From Symsagittifera roscoffensis (taxonomy: Eukaryota; Xenacoelomorpha; Acoela; Convolutidae), in NCBI RefSeq assembly GCF_963678635.1, contig NW_026971174.1, positions 1-62,597 of the forward strand: DNA of 62,597 nt. The letters are read 5' to 3'. The notes under the pieces were generated by a model. It did not search any database. It was not told where the DNA came from and saw only the letters and a program-made list of their open reading frames with translations. The translations under genes were made by a program, and so were the position numbers. Below are positions 29,521 to 38,471 of the stretch, one piece after another (the first letter of the stretch is position 1; every line of letters starts with the position of its first letter).

Positions 29521-29722
29521 CAGAAGCACTTCGAAGGGGGCATATCTCGGCTGTTCGGGGTCAAGGGAGATTTGAGGAAGAAATACAAGGCTTCCACCCA
29601 TCCTCTTTCGGGCACCACAGACAGGCCAGAAGCACTTCGAAGGGGGCATATCTCGGCTGTTCGGGGTCAAGGGAGATTTGAGGAAGAAATACAAGGCTTC
29701 CACCCATCCTCTTTCGGGCACT
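29521..29722 (+). repeat. 106-base tandem duplication in the BEL leader
   Basis: The unit beginning CAGAAGCACTTCGAAGGGGG at 29521 recurs at 29627 almost unchanged, up to CTTTCGGGCAC. It is non-coding. Confidence 0.93.
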
Positions 29723-30876
29723 GTGTCAGACGGGGAGGCTGCTTACTCTCCCGTTAGATCTCAAAGTTCTTCCCATCCCAAAAGTCCACTCAAGACAGCT
29801 CTGCAGTTTTGGACACTTCTGCTAAATTTGAGAATTGTAGTATACACACGAAACCTTTTTTTTCACGACGTTGGATTCGAGTGACAGTATTCTTAATTCT
29901 TAATGACAGTATCCTGAGTGACACTATTTAGAGTTTAGAGTGAACTAATGAGATACAAACAGGTATTCTGACTGTCGACTGTCGAGTGCCCTGTCATTAC
30001 AGACTTTTTGTGTAAGTTGGAGAAGTGATTGCCGAACAATTTCTCTGCGACTGACCGAAGGTCTGACAATCCGAAACCGGTGACCGCCCAATCTCCAAAA
30101 CTGCAAGAAGTTTCAAAAATTTTTAAAAACTCCAATTGTGCTATAAATTTAAATACGATGTCATTTATGATAGAAATTTTCCCGCAAGCTAGCCCCCGGT
30201 AATTTTTCTCAATACCCAAAATTTTGGACAGTTTCGTTGAACTGAAATATCTTACAGTCGGTACATAGACAAACTGACTTGACATTTTTTCTCGATACCA
30301 AAAATTTTTGGATATATGTGAACGGAATATTAATCAGTGAAATCGGAACATAGACAAGAGGTACTGGACTAGTTTTTTGGATTGGTTTATGACTCGAACC
30401 TGCTGACCAAAATTTTCTGAAAAATTTTGTATAAAAAGTAAAAAAATTGCCAAAAAATCCTCAAAACGTCTCCAGAATTCTGCGAAACTGTGCTGTAAGA
30501 TGACACCAACTTTATGTTAAGTGGTCTGGTAGCGAAATATCAGGCAAATTTAGTTGAGTTTTTTCATCCTCAGGTTTCTTCCGCGTGTGTTGTTGGAACT
30601 TAACCAATTTGCCTGATCCCCCACCCACCATTGGTAAAACTGAAAGCCAGTTCGCTTCGAGTAAAACAAAGCCGTTTCAGCCCGTCCGATTATTGACTTC
30701 GTTGCGAGACAGTAAAGTTAAGTGGTCAGGTACGGTGATATTAAGTGAGTTAAGTTGAATTCTTTCATCCTCAGGTTTACTGCGTGTGTGTTGTTGGAGT
30801 TCAACCGACCTACTTAATTTTCCAACCCCATTGGTACTTAAGCGTAACGAAGCCGTCGCATAGGTCCCCTAAGTGT
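29723..30876 (+). other. BEL leader with an imperfect duplication ending in TCATCCTCAG
   Basis: No convincing ORF. Segments near 30515-30645 and 30718-30840 are diverged copies (TTAAGTGGTC...TTTCATCCTCAGGTTT...GTGTGTTGTTGGA...CCATTGGTA). TTTCATCCTCAG resembles a 3' splice site in both copies, so a spliced leader region is possible but unproven. Confidence 0.5.
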
Positions 30877-31521
30877 ATGGTATTCATTCTAGGAGCTAGT
30901 TCTTTGGATCACGCGCTCCGAAAACTTCCCGCTCCGTCCCAGAAGCGCGTCAAAGATACTTGCTTTACGAAGCCAGGTTTAAGTTTGAACTTTAACGCTA
31001 GGGACTCTCAGAAAACAATACAGTACTACCTTCATCACTACTTGTCGCACCATAACGACCTTGTAATTTGGCACGACGCCATTAATAACTCGATAAGTAG
31101 GCACCGCAGCAACAATAACCGCAAGCTGAGTAGTGAGCAACTTGTCAATTTGTTATTAAGGTATAGGACAAACATTTGTGCGATCGTATACTGTAGACGG
31201 AACGGAACCGAGGATATAGAGGAAAGTTTAGGTTCAACAGGTATTTTCGTTCTCAACGTCGTTAAAGACTTTATCTCTAAGCGTAAGGCTAAGGACCAGG
31301 TACTAATTGAGAAGTACAAAGAGCTTCACCAGCCTCCTTCCCTTGAGTTAAAGACTCTCCTCCTTCTAAGGCGTTATAGCGCTAATCTTAACATCCTTAA
31401 GACACGTAAGAAGCGAAACCGCTTACCCCTCAAAGCTCGGAAAGCTATAAGAAATAGTCTTCAGGTAGAAGCTTTGAGACGTCAAGTTCCCCCGTCTTGT
31501 AAGCTAATGTTGATTTATTAA
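30877..31521 (+). CDS. BEL accessory protein upstream of gag, 214 aa, shared with the PLE
   Basis: The ATG at 30877 is chosen because the homology to the PLE accessory protein starts there (VFILGASSL). Conserved blocks are WHDAINNSISRHRSNN, AIVYCRRNGTED and LHQPPSLELKTL, followed by a basic tail rich in Lys and Arg. The frame is intact although the rest of the element is broken. An ORF ahead of gag is unusual for BEL/Pao. Its function is unknown. A diverged SGNH-like fold is one possibility: ASSL as the nucleophile loop and NN as the Asn block, with no clear His block. The basic tail suggests nucleic-acid contact. Confidence 0.82.
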   Translation: MVFILGASSLDHALRKLPAPSQKRVKDTCFTKPGLSLNFNARDSQKTIQYYLHHYLSHHNDLVIWHDAINNSISRHRSNNNRKLSSEQLVNLLLRYRTNICAIVYCRRNGTEDIEESLGSTGIFVLNVVKDFISKRKAKDQVLIEKYKELHQPPSLELKTLLLLRRYSANLNILKTRKKRNRLPLKARKAIRNSLQVEALRRQVPPSCKLMLIY

Positions 31522-31614
31522 TGCAAATTTGATTACGTACCAAAACAGTATCTCATTTTATTGATTGTTTTCTATAAGTGAGCATCCGTAGAATATTGTC
31601 AATTTGTGAAAAAC

Positions 31615-32535
31615 ATGGACCAAAAATTCCAAAGTAAGATACGCAAGTTATTCGAAACCCGTCTAAATCTAGAAAATGAGCTGCTTAAAGGTCACTCATT
31701 ATTACTTGAGTACATTGAGAATAATAGTCGCACTACAAAAATTGATAATGCTGTTTACAAATGTAAAATTGCGTTGGAAAAAGCTGTCGACGTCAATGAG
31801 CAATTAATTAGGTTAGCGGGAAAAACGGAAAATCCTGAAAAAATTATTGCTCAGCAAGACCTTTGGCTTAAGAAAGTAACCGAAATGAACGATAAAGTAA
31901 TGCACGAAGCTCAGAGTTACAAGATGAGCCTTGAACCTTCGTCATTTCCAGCAGCCGGCATTACAGGGAGCAAGGGATCTTTACAACAAACTAGGTCTGA
32001 GACATCTTCACGCTCGCAAAAAACAAGTGATTCAGCAGCACGAGTATCTGAAAACAGGTCTAAGGTCTCTAATCAGTCTAAGGATAGTAGAAAGCTTGAC
32101 TCACATAAGTCTGATAAATCTGCTTCCACTCGTCATACGTCGACTGTTCGCACTATGTCATCAAGTGAGAAACAGCATGAGTTAGCTTTAGTAAAACGAC
32201 GCCATGAGGAGCTGGAAAGGCAGTATCAAGTGTCTTTAAGACTTAAAGAGCAAGAGAACCGTCTTAAGTTCGAACAAAGTCAGCTGGAACTAGAGCAATT
32301 GGCTGAAAATCATAAAAAGCAACTAATTGAAATGGAATTGAAAGCGTTTGAACTTGAGGACAGTTCATCTGAGGTTAGCGAGAAGGTAGCGGAAAGTAAC
32401 TTAACAGGAGTAAGTCAACCTATTTCAAAGGTAGCAACCGATCGAACTAATGATTGGGTAGACTCTGTTAGTTCACAAGCACCTCCCGACGTTGCTAGTG
32501 CGCCAGGTTTGCAGGCCTTCACTCATGTACCCATT
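31615..32535 (+). pseudogene. gag: BEL Gag, N-terminal part only
   Basis: The ATG at 31615 opens a frame with a helical N-terminus, a Ser/Lys-rich linker and a long charged coiled coil (about 32170-32370), as in BEL/Pao Gag. It runs without a stop into the scrambled segment at 32536, so the C-terminal part with zinc knuckles is absent. The same frame continues through the scrambled insert into the pol remnant, which could yield a Gag fusion product. Confidence 0.8.
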
Positions 32536-32870
32536 TCGTCAGGACCGACGACTTCCGCCCTCCTTGCTCATGCAATTGCTCATGCATTTCGTCCGCCCTC
32601 CTTGCTCATGCATTTCGTCAGGACCGACGACTTCCGCCCTCCTTGCTCATTGTTGGCCCGCAGCCTCCACCATTTGATCACCGATCACATGTTTGGTGAT
32701 CAAATTGAGCTCCACATGTTCGGTGATAGCTCGCAGGACGTTTTCTGTGCTGTTGGATTTTTGCGTGCGCGACTCGCGAGCTCGCATAAAATCCAACAGC
32801 ACAGAAAACGTCCTGCGAGCTATCACCGAACATGTGGAGCTCAATTTGATCATTTCATTGCTGAAGGGTT
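32536..32870. repeat. Scrambled junction with a 65-bp perfect inverted repeat
   Basis: Arms 32697-32761 and 32788-32852 are exact inverted copies around a 26-base loop. A nested smaller inverted repeat, TTTGATCACC/GGTGATCAAA, precedes them. To the left, GTCAGGACCGACGACTTCC and GCCCTCCTTGCTCATGC recur as short direct repeats, and TTGGCCCGCAGCCTCCACCA (32653) is copied from 33687 in the same element. This pattern fits deletion repair with templated, snap-back insertions. Confidence 0.9.
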
Positions 32871-34817
32871 CATTGCTGAAGAGCTTCAAGCTGCTCTGCT
32901 CGCCACACGACTAAAAGATGATATACTGACCGCCCTTACCGTCTCTATTAATCATGTCTTTATGTGGACAGATAGTACAACAGTTTGCAGTGGCTAAACT
33001 CCACTGAAAAATTACCTGTATTCGTCGCTAATCGTGTCGGCGAAATCCTCGAGTCGACCACTATTGATGAGTGGCACCATGTTCTGAGCGGCGATAATCC
33101 AGCTGATACCGGTACGCGGGGGATTTCTTCGGAAGCCCTCAAGGATAGCAGCTGGGTTATTGGTCCGAGCATTCTCAGGACTACTGATTGGCCGTTTATA
33201 CCCGACGAACGTGTAATCAATAAAATTCGTTTGAAGGGTCCTTCTTGTGATGTTGATAATTGCTTGGAGACATCATCTTCCTTCGTCACCGATGTCACAT
33301 CAATCAAACATCCCGAACACGGGTTCAATTGGGAAAGGTTCAGTTCCTTTACAAGATATAAACGAGTAGTCGCTTTTATGTTGAGGGTGTTGCCTTCACA
33401 TAAGCATTTTCGTGGTAAAGACTTACGAATCACCGACCCTACTGAACTTGATATTGCAGAAAGCAAACTGATTCATCTTGCTCAGATGGAATCCTTTCCC
33501 GTTGAGTTAAAAACACTCACCGCTGGCAACCCTATTAAGAATAGTAGTAAAATTGCCACATACTCGCCATTTATCGGTCCCGCTGGAATCATTCGTTCCA
33601 CCGAACGGATTGTGCGCTTAGTGGATACCTAGTTTGATACTAAGCACCCAATAATACTCTCAGCCCGACATACCTTAGTTCGTTTGTTGGCCCGCAGCCT
33701 CCACCATAAGCATTTTCATCAAGGATTAGATTACATGCGCTCCGTTTTAAATATGAAATATGCAATACTTGGGTTGCGTCGACTACTTCGGTCTATCGAA
33801 AATCAATGTGTGACATGCCGTAAACGCAAAGCAAGCACCATCCAGCCAATTATGTCCGATTTACCGGTCGAACGTCTCGGATACAAGCAACCACCCTTCA
33901 ATCATACGGGTGTGGGTTACTTTGGACCGCTTTACGTTCCGGTTCGCAGAAGCACGGAAAAAAGATGGGGATTTCTTTTTACTTGCCTCACCACCAGGGC
34001 TGTACACCTTGAGATTGTACCGTCTCTGGACACCAGTTCGTGTGTCATGAGCATTGAACGGTTCGTTGCGCGCCGTGGTACGCCAAGCACAATCTGGTCG
34101 GATAATGGCACGAACTTCGTTGGTGCGGAAAAGGAATTACTTGCCTGCATCAAGAGCTGGAATGGCATGGCTCCGACCATTTTTGCACACAAAGGTGTTA
34201 CTTGGAAATTTAACCCGCCAGGCGCACCCCATCATGGCGGCTCCTGGGAACGCCTCGTCCGAAGCGTGAAGCGCGTGCTGTACGATATCCTAGGCAGTAG
34301 GCGAGTCACTGAAGAGGTGTTAGGAACAACACTCTGCTTAGTTGAACAGGCTTTGAATTCGAGGCCAATCACTCCCGTTAGTACCGATTCACGTGAGTTA
34401 GAAGCGTTAACCCCAAACCATTTTTTGCTTGGACAACATGCCACAAGCTTTCCTTCGCTTTTACCCGGGGAGCACTTCGATCACAAGAAAAGGTACGTGC
34501 GAGCGCAGTCATATGCTAACGCGATTTGGTCTCGTTGGCTTCGAGAATATGTTCCATCGCTGAATAAGCGTGTCAAGTGGCACACTCATTCTGACTTCAC
34601 TCTTAAAACAGGCGATCTCGTGTGGGTGATTGAGCCCGATAGTCCGCGTGGGTACTACCCTCTCGCCCGAATCGTCAAGCTAAACTACGGACAGGACGGT
34701 TGCGCCCGATCCGCCCTTGTCAGGACCGCAACCCGTGAAGTCACGCGGCCGACCGTTAAGCTCGCTCCGGTTCTTCCTTCTTCAGGGGGGGGGGAGGATG
34801 TTGCAATGCAAATGTAG
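32871..34817 (+). pseudogene. pol: BEL pol remnant: RNase H end and integrase, two lesions
   Basis: The remnant starts in ELQAALLATRL and continues through FMWTDSTTV, an RNase H motif. A one-base loss near 32987 shifts the frame to QWLNSTEKLPVFVANRV, a hallmark of BEL/Pao. An in-frame TAG at 33630-33632 interrupts the linker. The integrase follows: an HHCC finger (HHKHFHQG...CVTCRKRK), DDE residues within GYFGPLYV, WSDNGTNFVGAEKEL and PHHGGSWERLVRSVK, and a C-terminal basic domain (LKTGDLVWVIE). The protease and RT are missing. The frame ends inside the 3' LTR. It cannot encode a working Pol. Confidence 0.9.
34784..34798 (+). promoter_or_regulatory. Polypurine tract of the BEL element
   Basis: A run of ten G flanked by A and AGGA directly abuts the 3' LTR. 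Confidence 0.85.
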
Positions 34818-35246
34818 AATAAAACAAGTATAGATGCATATAAAATAAGCTCAGTTGGCCGAGTGGCCTAAGCTACCATAACGCCGATTATATAGGTTAA
34901 CAGTTGACGTAGGTTCGAGTCCCCCACCTGCCCATGTATTAATATACTAAAAACGGGGGTTACATCCTATTTTAACTGTTTTTTGGTTCTAATTCGGTTC
35001 AGCCTTGATTAAGGTTGACCGCCAAAAAGAGCAATTTGTCTCAAGGACATTACCGACCGGTTCTTGTGGCTAGCTTGCACCAATTTGTTTATTGAAACGG
35101 TTGAATTGTTGAAATTATGAACATGAGTTATGGGAGTTTTTGGCTTATTTATAAATTATTGACAATGAATGTCCGTATTGCCGAGAATACGAGTTAAATA
35201 TTATTTTCCGAGCCGTTTTATCTAGTTTACGGAGATTGAGCGCACA
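34799..35246 (+). repeat. 3' LTR of the BEL element
   Basis: The same 448 bases as the 5' LTR, with no difference seen by eye. Confidence 0.95.
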
Positions 35247-35251
35247 ATACT
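35247..35251 (+). repeat. Right target-site duplication of the BEL element (ATACT)
   Basis: It matches 28964-28968. The Gypsy-B leader resumes after it. Confidence 0.93.
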
Positions 35252-35468
35252 GTTATACTATACAACAGGATTGAGTTAGCATTATATCAATACTGGGTAG
35301 ACCCTGTGTGTAACTTTAGCTGAGTCACTAGTTTAGTCGTGAGAGATCTAAGAGACATTTTGATACTGACGGAATCGAGTAGGCAGCGTTAAGTGATTTG
35401 ACTAGATCTTGTTTGTGGTACGTTTGCATTGCCATCAAATTACGAATATTTTCATTTTGTTAAAAACT
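35252..35468 (+). other. Gypsy-B leader downstream of the BEL insertion
   Basis: Non-coding stretch up to the gag ATG. Nothing further recognised. Confidence 0.6.
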
Positions 35469-38400
35469 ATGCAGCGCAGGGACTCGCTAGGATCGACTAC
35501 TAAAATTCCCAGGCTAAGCAAGGGAAGCACGCGGAAATTTAAAACTAGGCGTAGCCAAACCTCGTTTAGCAGCGCTTCCGACGCGTTTGCTGAAGACGAA
35601 TCGACTAAAGGTCAACCTGATCTTTCAGTGAGCGAAATGAAACTAAGGAGCGAGAAAAACCTCGATGGCAATCAAGGGCGGAGCGCCGAGGCCGGGCCTG
35701 CGAGCGAAACGCTGGTGGATCCCTTTGACGAAGGGGAGCGAACGCTCATTCGACCCGACTTTGAGCCAGACGAGGTCCTTGAACGGGAGGAAGTCGAGAG
35801 GACAGAGGAGACCTCGGAGCGTCCCGAGGTCGAACCTCGGGAGGAAGTGTTGTACAGGGGAATGTCCAAATCAGAGACTAAGAGCTATAAATGGAGAAAG
35901 GAACCTTCACATCCGACAAGTACACACTCATCTTTGGCCAAGCAGAGCAACAACGCGATGATGTCGAGTATGAGTCCGGGTGAAGAGCAGACGTTCTCGA
36001 AGGCAAAGAAAAGTTGGAAGTCTTTGTACGATGAGCGCGTGACGTCGCTACAAGCCGGAGGTCTATCCTCTAGTTACGACCAACCGGAAATAACCCATCC
36101 GGATGTGAACTTCACACCGTGCCCAAGGAACGACATGAGCAGGGAGGCGTCTTCTGCCTCGCCGACCAGGCCTATGTCAGATGGGATAACGATGGGAGCG
36201 TCATCAACGTTTGACAGACTGATGACGTCAATGCACAAGCAAAAGGGCGGTGCGTCATCGAGTACTAGGTTACAGCCGCAGTTGACCTCGTCTTCTCTGG
36301 GGCTAACCCCGCCATTGGGGGCAGCTGGTGACATAAGTGACATGTTCGCTGGTGTGATGAATGGCCTGGATGAATTGAGGCGGGACATGACTAAGAGGAT
36401 AGATCAAGTTGACGAGAGAGCTCACCATGGTCGAGAGAGTTTGAAAGATGAGCTAACGCACGTGAAGTCGCAGGCGAGGTTTGATCAGGCTCAATTGATT
36501 CGTAACACCGATCAATGCCTGGCTGAGAGCCTGGCACAGGCAAACAAAGAGTCAGAGGAAAGAGAGGCTAGGATGACAAGAGAGATCGAGCGATTATTAA
36601 ATGATCATGATAATACCTACGCCCAAACGATGACTGGCCTGGAAAAGAGGTTGGACGCCAAATCTGACTTGATGATGCGGAAGCTTGACGCGATCCTGAA
36701 TGGGAGTAGTTGGCAGGAGCATTCCAACTCAAGGGAGCGCTCACGCCATGCGAATGTTGGAGATGGTACGGGCAACAGTGCCAGGGCCCAGCAAGGCTCG
36801 AGAACGAACTACGAACATAGAAACAAGGAGCGGCCAAGGGCAGCCCCGCAGAGGCCTGGCTGGACGAATCCAGTCCCGCCGGAGGCAGATGCCACCCCGG
36901 AGACAAGATTGCCAACCGTGCCACAAGTCAGTTCAGTACCAGATCTGACTACAGTCTCACAAGACACAACGATGTATGCCTCGATGTTTGAGCCTCTGAA
37001 CAGATCTCTTGAAACATTCATCACCAAGCTCTCGAAGTCAACCGAGAGAGGAGAGAGGTCAAGAAGAACACTGAAAAAGCCGAAGTCAAATAAAGACGAG
37101 TCGGACGGCTGCATTGATACTTGGATAGAGGTGATGAAGTTACACTTTGAGGAAGAGAATCTCTCCAAGAAACAAGAGTGCAGCGCGCTGACGAGCAACC
37201 TGGAGGGTACTGCACTAAATTGTGTAATGGCGAAAAGAGCCAATGAGAGAGACATCGCTCGCAAGATATTCGACATCCTGCTGAATCGTTTCGGCTATGT
37301 AGTACAAGGGCACCAGGCTATGGTGAAGTTCGAGAAGAGGCGTCAGAGAGATGAGGAATCAATAGATAAATTCTTGGACGACCTTGAATTGCTCAGGAGG
37401 AGAAGCAACCCGGATGAGAGAATATCCGAGCGAAACTTGGCGATTGCTTCGAAGTTCATGGATGGAGTAAGGAGTGAGGAGTTGAAGACCATGTTGGCCA
37501 CTCACTTCACCCTGTCGATTGACCAGGTACCCACGCCTGACGACTTGCGTATGAAGTCACGCGAGTATTTACTCATAAAACCGAGAGCGCAAAACCGTTA
37601 CAACAATTATGGCAACTATAGCGGGACAAACACTGGTGCGAATTCCAGTTGGTACAAACCTCGCGATGACATGGACAAGAGGAGGTCGTGCGCGAATTGT
37701 GGTTCGATGGACCATCACGTTTCTGCGTGTTCTACATACAAACAGAACATGAAGGCAATAGGCTACTTTCTCGAGGACGTCAGAGGGCTCATCATGAAAT
37801 ATGGTCCGAGGTGTTTCTTCTGTAATTTGGAGGGACACTTCAAGTCGGATTGTACTCAATTTTGGGACGCAGTAGCGGACGCGAAACATCCCCGCCACAA
37901 AGAGGCGCTTTCGGGTGTCAAGGCCAGTCGAGCACGTCTGATGAACGAGGCTGAATCTCGGAGAAAGGAGACGACACCGAGCACCTTCACGACCAAAAAG
38001 GTTAAGACATGGCCTGACGAGGTGGTAGCCTCGAACCTCGAAACAGAGTCGTCTAGCCCACTCAAGGTGGATTACGGCCTGGCGGCAAGGACAGCGCTGC
38101 AGAATGTCAAACAGGACCTAGCCACGAAAGAAGTGGAGCAATGGGTAAGGTCGGAGCTGGAGAGCACAGATCTTCGGGAAAGTCTTAATGTTTTGGGTAA
38201 AACGACAAAAGCAGAAGACAAAGAGGAGCCCAAGAAACAGGGACTAAAACTGAACGTTATATCTGGTAAGACTTTCGGCATGACGAAGGCGGGGACCAAA
38301 ATAATGTCCATCATCTCAGTCGCAGGGCACCAGGTGGTCAAGAACTTGAGTGAACCATCCGAGATTACACTAGTCCACCTGGACATCTATGCCGACTACT

Positions 38401-38471
38401 TGAAGGAGAAGGATCCCAAACTGGACTCCAGGCAGTGCGAGCGCTGCTCACAACGGGAGGTCCGAGGCTGA
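35469..38471 (+). CDS. gag: Gypsy-B Gag, 1000 aa, frame broken before the protease
   Basis: The ATG at 35469 is preferred; the frame is open upstream but only from a TTG. The layout matches Gypsy-A: acidic, low-complexity N-terminus, a helical segment, a Gag core with DGCIDTWIEVMKLH, and two CCHC knuckles, CANCGSMDHHVSAC and CFFCNLEGHFKSDC (about 37690-37860). In Gypsy-A the frame continues straight into protease. Here it leaves the shared frame near 38433 and stops at 38471, while pol continues in another frame. A one-base loss relative to Gypsy-A explains this; a programmed shift is less likely. Confidence 0.88.
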   Translation: MQRRDSLGSTTKIPRLSKGSTRKFKTRRSQTSFSSASDAFAEDESTKGQPDLSVSEMKLRSEKNLDGNQGRSAEAGPASETLVDPFDEGERTLIRPDFEPDEVLEREEVERTEETSERPEVEPREEVLYRGMSKSETKSYKWRKEPSHPTSTHSSLAKQSNNAMMSSMSPGEEQTFSKAKKSWKSLYDERVTSLQAGGLSSSYDQPEITHPDVNFTPCPRNDMSREASSASPTRPMSDGITMGASSTFDRLMTSMHKQKGGASSSTRLQPQLTSSSLGLTPPLGAAGDISDMFAGVMNGLDELRRDMTKRIDQVDERAHHGRESLKDELTHVKSQARFDQAQLIRNTDQCLAESLAQANKESEEREARMTREIERLLNDHDNTYAQTMTGLEKRLDAKSDLMMRKLDAILNGSSWQEHSNSRERSRHANVGDGTGNSARAQQGSRTNYEHRNKERPRAAPQRPGWTNPVPPEADATPETRLPTVPQVSSVPDLTTVSQDTTMYASMFEPLNRSLETFITKLSKSTERGERSRRTLKKPKSNKDESDGCIDTWIEVMKLHFEEENLSKKQECSALTSNLEGTALNCVMAKRANERDIARKIFDILLNRFGYVVQGHQAMVKFEKRRQRDEESIDKFLDDLELLRRRSNPDERISERNLAIASKFMDGVRSEELKTMLATHFTLSIDQVPTPDDLRMKSREYLLIKPRAQNRYNNYGNYSGTNTGANSSWYKPRDDMDKRRSCANCGSMDHHVSACSTYKQNMKAIGYFLEDVRGLIMKYGPRCFFCNLEGHFKSDCTQFWDAVADAKHPRHKEALSGVKASRARLMNEAESRRKETTPSTFTTKKVKTWPDEVVASNLETESSSPLKVDYGLAARTALQNVKQDLATKEVEQWVRSELESTDLRESLNVLGKTTKAEDKEEPKKQGLKLNVISGKTFGMTKAGTKIMSIISVAGHQVVKNLSEPSEITLVHLDIYADYLKEKDPKLDSRQCERCSQREVRG

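Larger units (their letters stand above)
28969..35246 (+). mobile_element. BEL/Pao LTR retrotransposon, internally deleted, nested in the Gypsy-B leader
   Basis: LTRs at 28969-29416 and 34799-35246 are 448 bases each and appear identical. The element has a PBS, an accessory ORF ahead of gag, a partial gag, a scrambled junction replacing the gag end, protease and most of RT, then RNase H and integrase with a frameshift and a stop, and a G-rich polypurine tract. The perfect target duplication and identical LTRs show recent insertion, although its pol could not have been supplied in cis, so it was probably mobilised in trans. Confidence 0.93.

Noticed and set aside
29406-29757. Overlapping ORFs in the BEL leader on both strands
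   Set aside because: They arise from the 106-base tandem duplication and cover the PBS; no domain or start context.
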